Assembly (NCBI RefSeq): GCF_009799805.1
Contig: NZ_CP047050.1
Location: 944,001-1,008,000, forward strand
Source: Myroides phaeus
GTDB taxonomy: Bacteria; Bacteroidota; Bacteroidia; Flavobacteriales; Flavobacteriaceae
Direction: 5' to 3'
Length of the DNA stretch: 64,000 nt
The notes below the pieces were generated by a model. It ran no database searches and was not told the DNA's origin. It was given only the letters and a program-made list of their open reading frames with translations. Shown piece by piece: positions 9,204-17,870 of this stretch. Within the stretch, counting starts at the first letter, position 1, and each line of letters opens with the position of its first letter. A program made the translations under genes and the position numbers.

Positions 9204-9655
9204 TTATCAACGTTATTAACATCATTATATATTAATAAAAGAAAATTTAAAATTTAAAAAAAATCTTTCTCTATTATATTGTCTGTTAATATGTACAATA
9301 ACTTTTCTCAATAAATTCTTTAATTTCAATTATTAATACTTATCAACATCTTATCATTTTGTAACTACTTAGAAATAAATAGTCTAAATAGGTTATCAAC
9401 AATCACTTTTTTCGTTATCAACAGTGTTTTTTCGATAAGTGAGGGTGTGTAAAACTGTTGATAACCCTATTTTTTAGTATTGATATGTCAACAATAGAAT
9501 TTAGAAAATAAATTTGGAAATGTGGTTATCAACATTGTATTGTAAATTATCTTGAATATGCAAAAAATAGTTATTGAATTCTTTCCATAGTTATCAACAG
9601 AATCGGTGAATTATTATCTACTTGAATTACAGTATTTTAACTTTCTTTATTAACA
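9204..9655. other. Predicted chromosomal replication origin (oriC) with DnaA boxes
   Basis: Six exact TTATCAACA boxes lie at 9340-9348, 9393-9401, 9415-9423, 9526-9534 and 9591-9599 (plus strand) and 9456-9464 (minus strand). Variants are TTATCAACG at 9204-9212 and TTATTAACA at 9213-9221 and 9647-9655. These differ from the E. coli box TTATCCACA by one or two bases. The stretch 9221-9300 has only 10 G or C in 80 bases and is the best candidate for the unwinding element. Nearby parS sites, mnmG and a reversal of strand composition support the call. dnaA and dnaN are not present. Confidence 0.88.
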
Positions 9656-10290
9656 ATGGGCTCTATTGTTGTTATGATATTGATTATCAATTGAATATGA
9701 TTTTATAGTTAGTAGCCTTTTATTTTTCAAGTTTCTGTAAATTGATTCTTTTGTGATTAGCATTAGGAATTTTGGTTTAGCGCATTCTTAGGTGCTTATT
9801 AAAAGGATGCTTTGTAGTTGTCATATTTTATTTTTACAATAGTTAGATAGGATATATAGTAGTTATCTTAATAATACTGAATACGATTCTATAGGATTAA
9901 ATCACTTTTTTACCTGTAGTGTTTCGTACGATAAAATCTATGTAAAATAAAGATTGTCATAACTTATTGAAATACAGTTATTAAGGTAGATGTTTTGTTA
10001 TTAAATATTTTGTTGACTTAAATGTGGTTTTATAATTTAATTACATTGAATTACAATAGATTAACTCATAACAAAAAGTTATAACCATTGATATATAGTA
10101 TTTTATAAATAACTAACGATTATTTTGACTCCTATATATAGAGTATTTTTTCTGTGAGCTTGTTATTGCGTGAATAGTTTTATTAGGCTAATTATTAAGT
10201 GTTATTTAGTACTTAAAGTAAGTTTGTCAGTAAGTATGTAATTGAAGGAGGCACTTTTATTACTAAAACATATAAGGAAAAATATAGTTA
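9656..10290. other. G/T-rich non-coding flank of the origin
   Basis: About 635 bases with no credible gene. The plus strand is T- and G-biased (9721-9840: 21 G against 11 C), the opposite of the left flank. It holds no further exact DnaA box. Confidence 0.6.
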
Positions 10291-10294
10291 GTAT

Positions 10295-10302
10295 TATCTT
10301 TG
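10295..10302 (+). promoter_or_regulatory. Putative -7 box for gltX
   Basis: TATCTTTG matches TAnnTTTG exactly, 20 bases before the gltX ATG. Confidence 0.5.
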
Positions 10303-10321
10303 TAAAAAATTTTATTACAAA

Positions 10322-11836
10322 ATGGCTAATCAAGTTCGCGTGCGTTTTGCACCAAGTCCTACAGGACCATTACATATTGGTGGAGTAAGAACAGCATTGT
10401 TTAATTATTTATTTGCTAAAAAAAACAATGGAGTTTTTTATATCAGAATTGAGGATACAGATCAAAATAGATTTGTTCCAGGAGCTGAAGCATATATCCT
10501 TGAAGCATTAGAATGGCTTGGGATTTCTCCAGATGAAACTATAGGGAAAAATGAAAAATTTGGACCATATAGACAAAGTGAGCGTAAAGAATTATATGAA
10601 CAATATGCAAACCAATTAATTGCTAATGGATGGGCATACTATGCGTTTGATTCAGCAGAAGATTTAGATGCTTTACGTAAACAAGCAGAAAGTGAAGGAA
10701 AGACTTTTATCTATAATCATAGTAATCGTGAGCAATTAAAAACTTCTTTAAACTTAAGTAAAGAAGAAGTAGATAGTTTAATAGCAAATGGAGAACCTTT
10801 TGTTATTCGTTTTAAAACTCCTGTTGGTGAGACTTTAGAATTAAACGATTTAATCCGTGGGGATATCAAGTTTGAAACGAGTTTATTAGATGACAAAGTT
10901 TTATATAAAAGCGATGGAATGCCTACATATCACTTAGCAAATATTGTGGATGATCATTTAATGGAAACATCTCATGTTATTCGCGGTGAAGAATGGTTAC
11001 CTTCTCTTCCACTTCACGAGTTATTATACAAAGCGTTTGGTTGGGAAGCTCCTAAATTTGCGCACTTACCATTGATTTTAAAACCAGTTGGTAATGGTAA
11101 ATTGTCTAAACGTGATGGTGATAAATTAGGTTTCCCTGTATTCCCTCTTGATTGGGTTGATCCTGTGTCAGGAGAAAAATCATCTGGGTATAGAGAAAAA
11201 GGTTTTTATCCAGAAACGGTTATCAACTTCCTTGCTTTATTAGGATGGAATGATGGAACTGACCAAGAGATTTTTTCTTTAGCTGAATTAGTTGAGAAAT
11301 TCGACTTAAATAGAGTTCATAAAGCAGGAGCAAAATTTGATCCTGAAAAGAATAAATGGTTTAACCAACACTATTTAAAATTACAAGAGAATACTGATTT
11401 AGCTGATGCTTATTCAGTAATTTTGACTGAAAAAGGAATTCAGGCTGAGAAAGAATATGTAACTAAAGTAGTTTCTATGATTAAAGAGCGTGCTATTTTT
11501 GTTACTGATTTTTATGAGTTAAGTGATTTCTTCTTCGTTGCTCCAACAGAATACGATGCTAAAGCATTGAAAAACTGGAAAGAAGATACTTCATCAATAA
11601 TGATGAATGTAGCAGAAGTAATAGAAGGAATTAATGATTTTGATGCCAAGTCAATCGAAACAGAAGTTAAAGATTGGATTACAAAGCAAGAAATTGGAAT
11701 GGGGAAAGTTATGCAACCATTGCGATTGAGTCTTGTAGGGGCTGTTAAAGGACCGGATCTTTTTGAAATTATTGAAATGATTGGTAAAGCAGAGACTATC
11801 AAACGAATTCAAACAGCAGTACAGAAAAATGCTTAA
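10322..11836 (+). CDS. gltX: Glutamyl-tRNA synthetase
   Basis: A 504-residue class I aminoacyl-tRNA synthetase that charges tRNA-Glu. The HIGH-type signature (PTGPLHIGGVRTALFNYL) is near residues 13-30 and the KMSKS-type loop KLSKR at residues 260-264. The C-terminal anticodon-binding part ends in a helical region. It is the first gene right of the predicted origin and points away from it. A strong terminator follows, so it is probably monocistronic. Confidence 0.97.
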   Translation: MANQVRVRFAPSPTGPLHIGGVRTALFNYLFAKKNNGVFYIRIEDTDQNRFVPGAEAYILEALEWLGISPDETIGKNEKFGPYRQSERKELYEQYANQLIANGWAYYAFDSAEDLDALRKQAESEGKTFIYNHSNREQLKTSLNLSKEEVDSLIANGEPFVIRFKTPVGETLELNDLIRGDIKFETSLLDDKVLYKSDGMPTYHLANIVDDHLMETSHVIRGEEWLPSLPLHELLYKAFGWEAPKFAHLPLILKPVGNGKLSKRDGDKLGFPVFPLDWVDPVSGEKSSGYREKGFYPETVINFLALLGWNDGTDQEIFSLAELVEKFDLNRVHKAGAKFDPEKNKWFNQHYLKLQENTDLADAYSVILTEKGIQAEKEYVTKVVSMIKERAIFVTDFYELSDFFFVAPTEYDAKALKNWKEDTSSIMMNVAEVIEGINDFDAKSIETEVKDWITKQEIGMGKVMQPLRLSLVGAVKGPDLFEIIEMIGKAETIKRIQTAVQKNA

Positions 11837-11841
11837 TATAT

Positions 11842-11871
11842 AAGGTCTGAGTTTTACTCAGACCTTTTTTT
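11842..11871 (+). terminator. gltX terminator
   Basis: A 10-bp perfect stem (11842-11851 with 11857-11866), a 5-nt loop and a T run, 6 bases after the stop codon. Confidence 0.9.
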
Positions 11872-11969
11872 GTACTTTTAAAATACAATCTTCAAAGAAT
11901 ATCTCATTTTGGAATTATAATTGTTGAGGAATAAATTAGTAATTTTATTCAAAAGTTAATTATAAAGAA

Positions 11970-12485
11970 ATGAGACGATTAAGTGTACTGCTATTAATAG
12001 GTGTTTTTTCACTATTTTATTCATGCTCTAATGATGATAATAGCACAGGAGGAAAAATTGAAAAGGAATGGATTGCTTTTGTTCAAAAGCATTTAATTGG
12101 AGATTGGACTCCTAAATCAATTGAGGTAAAACCTTTAGTTGGTGCACCTGTTTTTTCTACTCCCTATCCTAATCAACCAAATTGTAAATCGGATATTCTG
12201 CGTTTTGAAAAGAACTTTACAGGTACTTTTAATCAAAACAGTTCAGATTGTCAGCTTAAAATAAATAAGTTTAAGTGGAATCATCGCTTAGGAGAATTAA
12301 TCTTTACTTTAGAAAATGGTTTAGAAGTAAAGGCCGTTTTATTAAAAAAATCAGCTAATAATCTTGTTTTTGCAATTCCTGTAACTGAGATTATGCCTGT
12401 AGTTGAAAAGCTATATCCTCAGATAGTAAATGTAGATCCTGTTACATTAAAGTTATTACATTTAAAAATAAGCTTAGAAAAATAA
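11970..12485 (+). CDS. Hypothetical lipoprotein
   Basis: A 171-residue protein with a clear lipoprotein signal (hydrophobic core then FYSCSNDD, Cys at about residue 19). The mature part has a lipocalin-like character: 'GDWTPKSIEV', two cysteines (PNCKSD, SSDCQL) and alternating beta-type segments such as FKWNHRLGELIFTLENG, seen in many Bacteroidetes lipoproteins. I do not recognise a specific family. It stands alone between gltX and the SPFH gene. Confidence 0.7.
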   Translation: MRRLSVLLLIGVFSLFYSCSNDDNSTGGKIEKEWIAFVQKHLIGDWTPKSIEVKPLVGAPVFSTPYPNQPNCKSDILRFEKNFTGTFNQNSSDCQLKINKFKWNHRLGELIFTLENGLEVKAVLLKKSANNLVFAIPVTEIMPVVEKLYPQIVNVDPVTLKLLHLKISLEK

Positions 12486-12559
12486 TTAATAACAAGATTA
12501 TTATTTTTTTCTGTTCTTAGAAAAGTGTATTTTAACAAAAATATTTTAAAAATATACTT

Positions 12560-13540
12560 ATGACTCCAACTTTAATTATTGTTGTTGTAGCTGTTGCTAT
12601 TTTGTTTTTAGGTTTCTTTACCGTAAAACAGCAATCAGCTGTGATTATTGAGCGTTTTGGTAAATTTAATAGCATTAGACATTCAGGACTACAATTAAAA
12701 ATTCCTTTAGTAGATAGAATTTCTGGTGTTGTTAATTTAAGAATACAACAGTTAGATGTATTAATTGAAACTAAGACAAAAGATAACGTGTTTGTCAAAT
12801 TAAAGGTTTCTGTACAATTTAAAGTAATTCCTGATCGAGTATATGATGCTTTTTATAAGCTTGAATACCCACATGATCAAATTACATCTTATGTTTTTGA
12901 CGTTGTTCGTGCAGAAGTTCCTAAATTAATTTTAGATGACGTTTTTGAAAGAAAAGACAATATTGCGGTCGCAGTTAAAGCTGAATTAAATGAAGCTATG
13001 ACAACGTACGGATATGATATTATTAATACTTTAATAACTGATATTGATCCAGATATTCAAGTTAAAAATGCAATGAACCGTATTAATGCTGCAGATAGAG
13101 AAAAAGTTGCTGCAGAATATGAAGCAGAAGCGAGTAGAATTAGAATTGTAGCAAAAGCGAAAGCGGAAGCAGAATCTAAACGACTACAAGGTCAAGGTAT
13201 TGCTGATCAAAGAAGAGAGATTGCTCAAGGACTTGTTGAAAGTGTTGATATTTTAAACAAAGTTGGTATCAATTCACAAGAAGCTTCAGCACTTATTGTA
13301 GTAACTCAACACTATGATACTCTACAATCAGTAGGTTCAGATTCTAAATCGAATTTAATCTTACTACCGAATGCTCCAACAGTTGCAACAGATATGCTTA
13401 ATACTATGGTTGCTTCTTTTGCTGCAAGCAGTAAAATAAATGAAATGACAGGCTCAAACGTAAAAACAAGCGATTTAAGCAATAAAAATTACGAATCAAA
13501 GGATTTGTCTAATGAAATGGATTACGATGAAATAGACTAA
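12560..13540 (+). CDS. SPFH/band 7 membrane protein (QmcA-like paraslipin)
   Basis: A 326-residue protein. Residues 3-22 form one N-terminal membrane helix. It is followed by the SPFH domain (QQSAVIIERFGKFNSI onwards, about 27-190) and a coiled-coil segment rich in Ala, Glu and Lys (about 185-230) that drives oligomerisation. The order fits QmcA/YbbK-type stomatins, which organise membrane microdomains and often associate with proteases. A strong terminator follows. No NfeD partner gene is adjacent. Confidence 0.85.
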   Translation: MTPTLIIVVVAVAILFLGFFTVKQQSAVIIERFGKFNSIRHSGLQLKIPLVDRISGVVNLRIQQLDVLIETKTKDNVFVKLKVSVQFKVIPDRVYDAFYKLEYPHDQITSYVFDVVRAEVPKLILDDVFERKDNIAVAVKAELNEAMTTYGYDIINTLITDIDPDIQVKNAMNRINAADREKVAAEYEAEASRIRIVAKAKAEAESKRLQGQGIADQRREIAQGLVESVDILNKVGINSQEASALIVVTQHYDTLQSVGSDSKSNLILLPNAPTVATDMLNTMVASFAASSKINEMTGSNVKTSDLSNKNYESKDLSNEMDYDEID

Positions 13541-13553
13541 TCTAAAACCAATA

Positions 13554-13588
13554 AAAAAAGCTCTCAAATACTATTTGAGAGCTTTTTT
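13554..13588. terminator. Bidirectional terminator after SPFH gene
   Basis: A 16-bp perfect stem (13554-13569 with 13573-13588) with a 3-nt loop and A/T-run flanks lies between two convergent genes. Confidence 0.9.
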
Positions 13589-13598
13589 GTTTTATATT

Positions 13599-13844
13599 TT
13601 ATTTTCTCTTTCTGTTGAAAAAGAATTTTAATGCTGCAGTAATAAGGAAAGCTTGAATATTTCCAGAACTTTTAATATAGCTTGCTACAGAACCAAAAGT
13701 ATTTCTAACTAATCTATCCGGAGTTAATTCATCTTTAATATTGTCAACAGATTGAAACACCTTTTGGTAATGTAAATTTCTCTTGACACGCAAAATGCGT
13801 AAGTCTTGATTTATTTCCTCAAAAGAAGTATATGCTTTTCTCAT
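13599..13844 (-). CDS. Small conserved protein (DUF6327-like)
   Basis: An 81-residue basic protein with a charged N-terminal half (FEEINQDLRILRVKRNLHYQKV) and a C-terminal hydrophobic segment ending in RKRK. From memory it resembles DUF6327, found in Flavobacteria next to YtxH and holin-like genes, which is the setting here. It is the last gene of a three-gene minus-strand operon, 11 bases after the preceding gene. Function is unknown; a membrane-associated stress role is inferred from context only. Confidence 0.65.
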   Translation of the reverse strand: MRKAYTSFEEINQDLRILRVKRNLHYQKVFQSVDNIKDELTPDRLVRNTFGSVASYIKSSGNIQAFLITAALKFFFNRKRK

Positions 13845-13855
13845 TAGACAATGAT

Positions 13856-14206
13856 TTAATCGTTAAATATTATTTCCGACAATTTTTTAATTAGAGGTTT
13901 TTCTACCAATTGTTTTCTAAATAAATAGGCAAGCAATGTAATTAATAAGTACACTACTCCAACAATTAAAAAACCAATTGGTCTGCTATCTAAGCATTCC
14001 CCAATAGCAAAAGCAGCAGACAAGGAGAAGAATAATACTGCGATCATTATAAATAGGCCTACTAAAAGTAAGGTCATAAAAATGCTCCCTGCTTTTGCAG
14101 TTACCTTAAATCCCCATAGGCGATAATAGTTCATACTTGAGCGTAAAAACTCTTCAGAATCAACTTTTATATCATCTATATTATCTTTTATTTCCTCGAA
14201 TGCCAT
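13856..14206 (-). CDS. Phage-holin-family membrane protein (Holin-X type)
   Basis: A 116-residue protein with two predicted membrane helices (about 38-70 and 77-98), an acidic N-terminus and a basic loop (FRKQLVEKPLIKKL). This is the pattern of the Phage_holin_3_6 family, common in chromosomes and not evidence of a phage. It is the middle gene of the trio, with short spacings of 11 and 15 bases to its neighbours. Such trios are often general-stress genes. Confidence 0.75.
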   Translation of the reverse strand: MAFEEIKDNIDDIKVDSEEFLRSSMNYYRLWGFKVTAKAGSIFMTLLLVGLFIMIAVLFFSLSAAFAIGECLDSRPIGFLIVGVVYLLITLLAYLFRKQLVEKPLIKKLSEIIFND

Positions 14207-14221
14207 TATAATTAAATAAGA

Positions 14222-14563
14222 TTATTTTTTTGCGTTTTCTACAGCTTCATTAGCTTGTGTTTTCAATTCAGCTAACTTCTTTTCTAAAGTTGAAATAACT
14301 TCGTCTCTTTTCTTTCCTGTAGTCGACATAAAGCCTTCTAATCCTTCTTCAAGATCATGTTTTTTCTTAGAAACTGTATCGCGAACTTGTTTTTTTAATT
14401 CATCAATTTTATCATTTAAATCGTCTTTAGAATCATCAAATGTTTTTTTGATTTTTTTACGTGTTTTTTTTCCTTCTGCTGGAGCGAATAAAATTCCTAA
14501 ACCTGCTCCTACTACTGCACCTGCAAGTAGCGCTACTACTGTATTACCTAAACGATCTGACAT
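14222..14563 (-). CDS. YtxH domain-containing protein
   Basis: A 113-residue protein with a glycine-rich membrane segment (ALLAGAVVGAGLGILFAPAEG, about 9-30) directly followed by KKTRKKI and a long Lys/Glu coiled coil. This is the YtxH (gas vesicle protein-like) signature. Bacillus YtxH is induced by stress. It is the first gene of the minus-strand trio and so sets its transcription. Confidence 0.85.
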   Translation of the reverse strand: MSDRLGNTVVALLAGAVVGAGLGILFAPAEGKKTRKKIKKTFDDSKDDLNDKIDELKKQVRDTVSKKKHDLEEGLEGFMSTTGKKRDEVISTLEKKLAELKTQANEAVENAKK

Positions 14564-14601
14564 AACAATTATTTTTTATATGATTAATACTATAAATTTA
14601 T

Positions 14602-14645
14602 AAAAAAAAGACGCTTTAACTGTTAATATTAAGTTAAAGCGTCTT
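14602..14645 (-). terminator. glnS terminator
   Basis: A perfect 14-bp stem (14608-14621 with 14632-14645) lies downstream of glnS; on the minus strand it is followed by eight T. Confidence 0.9.
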
Positions 14646-14671
14646 GCTTATTTATCTTTAAGTACTAAAAA

Positions 14672-16354
14672 TTACTTCTGTTCTATCTTGTTCCAAGTAT
14701 CTCTCAAACCTACTGTTTTATTGAAAACTAAGGCATTTTCTTTACTTTCTTTATCTACACAGAAATAACCAAGTCTTTGGAATTGGAATTTATCACCATC
14801 TTTCGCTGTGCTTAAGCTTGGCTCTAAATAACCTTTTACTATTTCTAAAGAATTTGGATTTACAAAGTCTAAGAAATCTACATCTTTATTCCCATCAGGA
14901 TTTTCATCCGTAAATAAACGATCATAGATTCTAACCTCTGCTTCTATTGCATGTGGTACAGATACCCAGTGAATAGTTCCTTTTACTTTTCTTTTACTTG
15001 CTTCTGTTCCACTTCCACTTCTACTCTCTGGATCGTATGTTGCATGAATTTCTAAGATGTTTCCTTCTTCGTCTTTCACTACACTTTCTCCTTTGATGAT
15101 ATAAGCATTTTTCAAGCGAACTTCCTTACCAAGAGTTAATCTAAAGAATTTGCTATTTGCTTCTTCTTTGAAATCTTCTCTTTCGATGTAAATTTCTCTT
15201 GAGAAAGGAACTTTTCTATAAGTCATCACTTCCTCTTCTGGGTTATTTTCAGCTTCTAACCATTCTTCTTGTCCTTCAGTATAGTTAGTAATTACTAATT
15301 TAACAGGATCAAGAACAGCCATTACACGTGGTGCAATTTTATTCAAATCTTCTCTAACACAGAATTCTAATAAAGAAACATCGATTAAGTTATCACGCTT
15401 AGCAATTCCGATTGTATCAGCATAATTTCTAATTGAAATAGGAGTATAACCTCTTCTTCTCAATCCAGAAATTGTTGACATACGTGGATCATCCCATCCT
15501 GTTACGTGTCCTTCTGCTACAAGTCTTGCTAATTTACGTTTACTAACTACCGTGTGCGATAAGTTTCTACGAGCAAATTCTCTCTGTTTAGGTCTAATAT
15601 TCTCAGGAACTACTACTTGATCTAAGAACCAGTCGTAAAGCTCTCTATGAGGCAAGAATTCTAACGTACAGAAAGAATGTGAGATACTTTCAATGTAGTC
15701 ACTCTCTCCGTGTGCCCAGTCATACATTGGATAAATACACCAATCATTTTGAGTACGGTGATGTGATTTCTTGATGATTCTATACATAATAGGATCACGC
15801 ATCAACATATTTTTATGAGCCATATCAATTTTAGCTCTTAAAATGTGCTCTCCTTCTTCGAATTCACCATTTTTCATTCTTTCGAATAAATCAAGGTTTT
15901 CTTCTACAGAACGATTTCTATATGGACTATCTACACCTGCTGTAGTTGGAGTACCTTTTTGTTGCGCCATTACTTCAGAAGTTTGGCTATCAACATAGGC
16001 TTTTCCGTCCTTAATCATTTGTATAGTCCAATCATATAACTGTTGGAAATAATCTGATGCATATACTTCATTTGCCCATTCAAATCCAAGCCATTCTACG
16101 TCATGTTTGATTGCGTCAACAAATTCCTGTTCTTCTTTTGAAGGGTTAGTATCGTCAAAACGCAAGTTTACTGGCGCATTGTACTTTAACCCTAATCCAA
16201 AGTTTAAACAAATAGAACTCGCGTGTCCAATGTGTAAGTACCCATTAGGTTCTGGCGGAAAACGGAAATGAAGTTTTTCTGTTGGCAAACCATTTTTAAG
16301 ATCTTCTTCAATGATCTGCTCAATAAAGTTTAATGATTTCTCTTTTGTTGACAT
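14672..16354 (-). CDS. glnS: Glutaminyl-tRNA synthetase
   Basis: A 560-residue class I synthetase for tRNA-Gln. It has the HIGH motif (PPEPNGYLHIGHASSICLNF, about 32-51) and the KMSKS-type VSKRKL, followed by the GlnRS-specific DDPRMSTISGLRRRGYTP. The C-terminal beta-barrel anticodon domains end with FCVDKESKENALVFNKTVGL. With gltX as a separate gene, tRNA-Gln is charged directly; a GatCAB route is not needed for it. It has its own promoter and terminator. Confidence 0.97.
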   Translation of the reverse strand: MSTKEKSLNFIEQIIEEDLKNGLPTEKLHFRFPPEPNGYLHIGHASSICLNFGLGLKYNAPVNLRFDDTNPSKEEQEFVDAIKHDVEWLGFEWANEVYASDYFQQLYDWTIQMIKDGKAYVDSQTSEVMAQQKGTPTTAGVDSPYRNRSVEENLDLFERMKNGEFEEGEHILRAKIDMAHKNMLMRDPIMYRIIKKSHHRTQNDWCIYPMYDWAHGESDYIESISHSFCTLEFLPHRELYDWFLDQVVVPENIRPKQREFARRNLSHTVVSKRKLARLVAEGHVTGWDDPRMSTISGLRRRGYTPISIRNYADTIGIAKRDNLIDVSLLEFCVREDLNKIAPRVMAVLDPVKLVITNYTEGQEEWLEAENNPEEEVMTYRKVPFSREIYIEREDFKEEANSKFFRLTLGKEVRLKNAYIIKGESVVKDEEGNILEIHATYDPESRSGSGTEASKRKVKGTIHWVSVPHAIEAEVRIYDRLFTDENPDGNKDVDFLDFVNPNSLEIVKGYLEPSLSTAKDGDKFQFQRLGYFCVDKESKENALVFNKTVGLRDTWNKIEQK

Positions 16355-16374
16355 GGAAATATTTATTATAACTA

Positions 16375-16382
16375 CAAAGGTA
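16375..16382 (-). promoter_or_regulatory. Putative -7 box for glnS
   Basis: The minus strand reads TACCTTTG, an exact TAnnTTTG box, 20 bases before the glnS start; a TTG lies 13 bases further upstream, closer than usual. Confidence 0.5.
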
Positions 16383-16482
16383 TCAAAAAAGTAGTCAATT
16401 CTTGAGTCTTTTAGCGTATTATAAATATAAAACAGTCAAATTATTTGTACTTTTAGCGTTCTTAAAACAGAAAGAATTAATT

Positions 16483-16839
16483 ATGGGAATTATTAAATTA
16501 AATAATATTAGAACTTTTTCTTTTCACGGATGTATGGATGAAGAGGCTAAAATTGGTTCTGACTATCGCATAGATGTTGTTGCTAAAGGTGATTTTACTA
16601 AAGCAGCGGCAACAGATGAATTAGAATATGCAATTGATTATGTTCATTTAAACAAGATTGTGAAAGAAGAAATGGACAAGAGAGCTAAATTGTTAGAAAC
16701 GGTTTGTCAAAGAATAATAGACAGAGTGTTTGTTGAAATTAGAATGGTGAATGAAGTTAAGGTCTCTGTATCTAAAATTAACCCGCCAATTGGTGGAGAT
16801 GTAGAATACGTAACTGTTGAAATGCAGGGAGTTAGATAA
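16483..16839 (+). CDS. folB: Dihydroneopterin aldolase
   Basis: A 118-residue protein. FolB converts 7,8-dihydroneopterin to 6-hydroxymethyl-dihydropterin in folate synthesis. It has the family start IKLNNIRTFSFHGCMDEE, the conserved Tyr in IDYVHL and the C-terminal VKVSVSKINPPIGGDVEYV with the usual KxxPP. The open frame extends 27 codons upstream, but that part (YYKYKTVKLFVLL) is not family-like and overlaps the upstream region; the ATG at 16483 gives the usual length. The tRNA-Cys gene follows. Confidence 0.93.
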   Translation: MGIIKLNNIRTFSFHGCMDEEAKIGSDYRIDVVAKGDFTKAAATDELEYAIDYVHLNKIVKEEMDKRAKLLETVCQRIIDRVFVEIRMVNEVKVSVSKINPPIGGDVEYVTVEMQGVR

Positions 16840-16899
16840 TAAATGTTTTTTTAGGTGCAAAAAAACACTAAATAGATTTTTAAATCTAAAAATAATTAG

Positions 16900-16907
16900 T
16901 AAGTTTG
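16900..16907 (+). promoter_or_regulatory. Putative -7 box for tRNA-Cys
   Basis: TAAGTTTG matches TAnnTTTG exactly, 20 bases before the first base of the tRNA. Confidence 0.5.
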
Positions 16908-16926
16908 CAATCCAAATAAAGGACAT

Positions 16927-16997
16927 GGCTTCGTGTCCGAGTGGCTAGGAAGCGGTCTGCAAAACCGTCTACAGCGGTTCGAATCCGCTCGAAGCCT
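16927..16997 (+). tRNA. tRNA-Cys (anticodon GCA)
   Basis: A full cloverleaf can be drawn: acceptor arms GGCTTCG and CGAAGCC, anticodon arm GCGGT/ACCGT around the loop CTGCAAA (anticodon GCA at 16959-16961), and T-arm AGCGG/CCGCT around TTCGAAT. The discriminator base is T, as expected for Cys. CCA is not encoded. A terminator hairpin follows immediately. Confidence 0.96.
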
Positions 16998-17001
16998 CAA
17001 C

Positions 17002-17031
17002 AAAAAGGATAGCTATTTAGCTATCCTTTTT
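17002..17031 (+). terminator. tRNA-Cys terminator
   Basis: A 13-bp stem (17002-17014 with 17019-17031), 4-nt loop and T run, just after the tRNA. Confidence 0.9.
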
Positions 17032-17043
17032 TTATACCCATAA

Positions 17044-17082
17044 AAAAACGGCTAAGTAATTTTAAATTACTTAGCCGTTTTT
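17044..17082 (-). terminator. Terminator of the LysE-type gene
   Basis: A perfect 17-bp stem (17044-17060 with 17066-17082) with A and T runs on both ends; it serves the minus-strand transporter gene. Confidence 0.88.
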
Positions 17083-17101
17083 AGTTTATATTGAATTGAA
17101 C

Positions 17102-17791
17102 TTATTCTGTCTGTTCTAAGGCCTTTATAGGGATGTTTAAGCTATTATTTCCAGATTTAGGTAAAATACCTTTAATCATAATTACTAAACCGAAAACAAT
17201 CAAGATTATACTACTAATCTTTTTCACTTTTAAAATATTTTCTGGAGTAAGTTTCTTTCTCAATTGCTTAGCCAGCGTAATTTTAAACAAATCGGTAATG
17301 AAGTAAGCAGTAATTGTAAAACCAAAGAAAGTAAACATTCTTCCTGTATCCATATCCATATTTGGACCTAATGTAATGATAATAGCTAACCAAAAACCTA
17401 AAACCCCAACATTGATAAAGTTAAGTAAGAATCCTTTTGCAAAAAGATTCAAATAATCTCTTCTAAGATTAGGAGGTGCAATTTGTAAAGTATCTACTTG
17501 CACTTTTTTAAGCCTTACAAAGGAAATGATTCCGTAAGTAAGCATAATAATTCCTCCAAAAATAAATAAAGCAGGATCATCTTTGATTGCGTTGATTAAG
17601 CGAAAACTACTAAAAAAAGCAACAGCAAAAAACAGAGCATCTGCTAAGATTACTCCTGTATCAAATGCTATAGCAGCTTTGAACCCTCTCGTTATACTTG
17701 TTTCAATAAGAATAAAAAAAACAGGGCCAATCATAAAGCTCAAGAAAAAACCAAGCGATATTCCTGTAATTAAGTCGTCTATCATTGTCAT
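17102..17791 (-). CDS. LysE/RhtB-family exporter
   Basis: A 229-residue inner-membrane protein with about six hydrophobic helices. The first is typical of the LysE superfamily (GISLGFFLSFMIGPVFFILIE, with the conserved GPxF near residue 22). These proteins export amino acids or related metabolites; the substrate is unknown. The C-terminal region carries a basic loop (KQLRKKLTPENILKVKK). It has its own terminator and no metabolic neighbour that would suggest a substrate. Confidence 0.85.
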   Translation of the reverse strand: MTMIDDLITGISLGFFLSFMIGPVFFILIETSITRGFKAAIAFDTGVILADALFFAVAFFSSFRLINAIKDDPALFIFGGIIMLTYGIISFVRLKKVQVDTLQIAPPNLRRDYLNLFAKGFLLNFINVGVLGFWLAIIITLGPNMDMDTGRMFTFFGFTITAYFITDLFKITLAKQLRKKLTPENILKVKKISSIILIVFGLVIMIKGILPKSGNNSLNIPIKALEQTE

Positions 17792-17796
17792 TAATT

Positions 17797-17825
17797 AAAA
17801 AATGCCAATTATACAATTGGCATTT
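17797..17825 (-). terminator. Terminator of rnr-GIN operon
   Basis: A perfect 11-bp stem (17800-17810 with 17815-17825) lies downstream of the GIN-domain gene and is followed on the minus strand by a short T run. Confidence 0.75.
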
Positions 17826-17870
17826 GAATATATCTTTTGCAAGATACGGCTTTTTGACTTAAAAGTTAAA

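Noticed and set aside
13856..14206. Prophage remnant suggested by the holin-like protein
   Set aside because: The family is common in chromosomes with YtxH genes; no other phage gene or attachment site is seen.
16402..16482. N-terminal extension of folB
   Set aside because: Not family-like; removing it gives the usual 118 residues.
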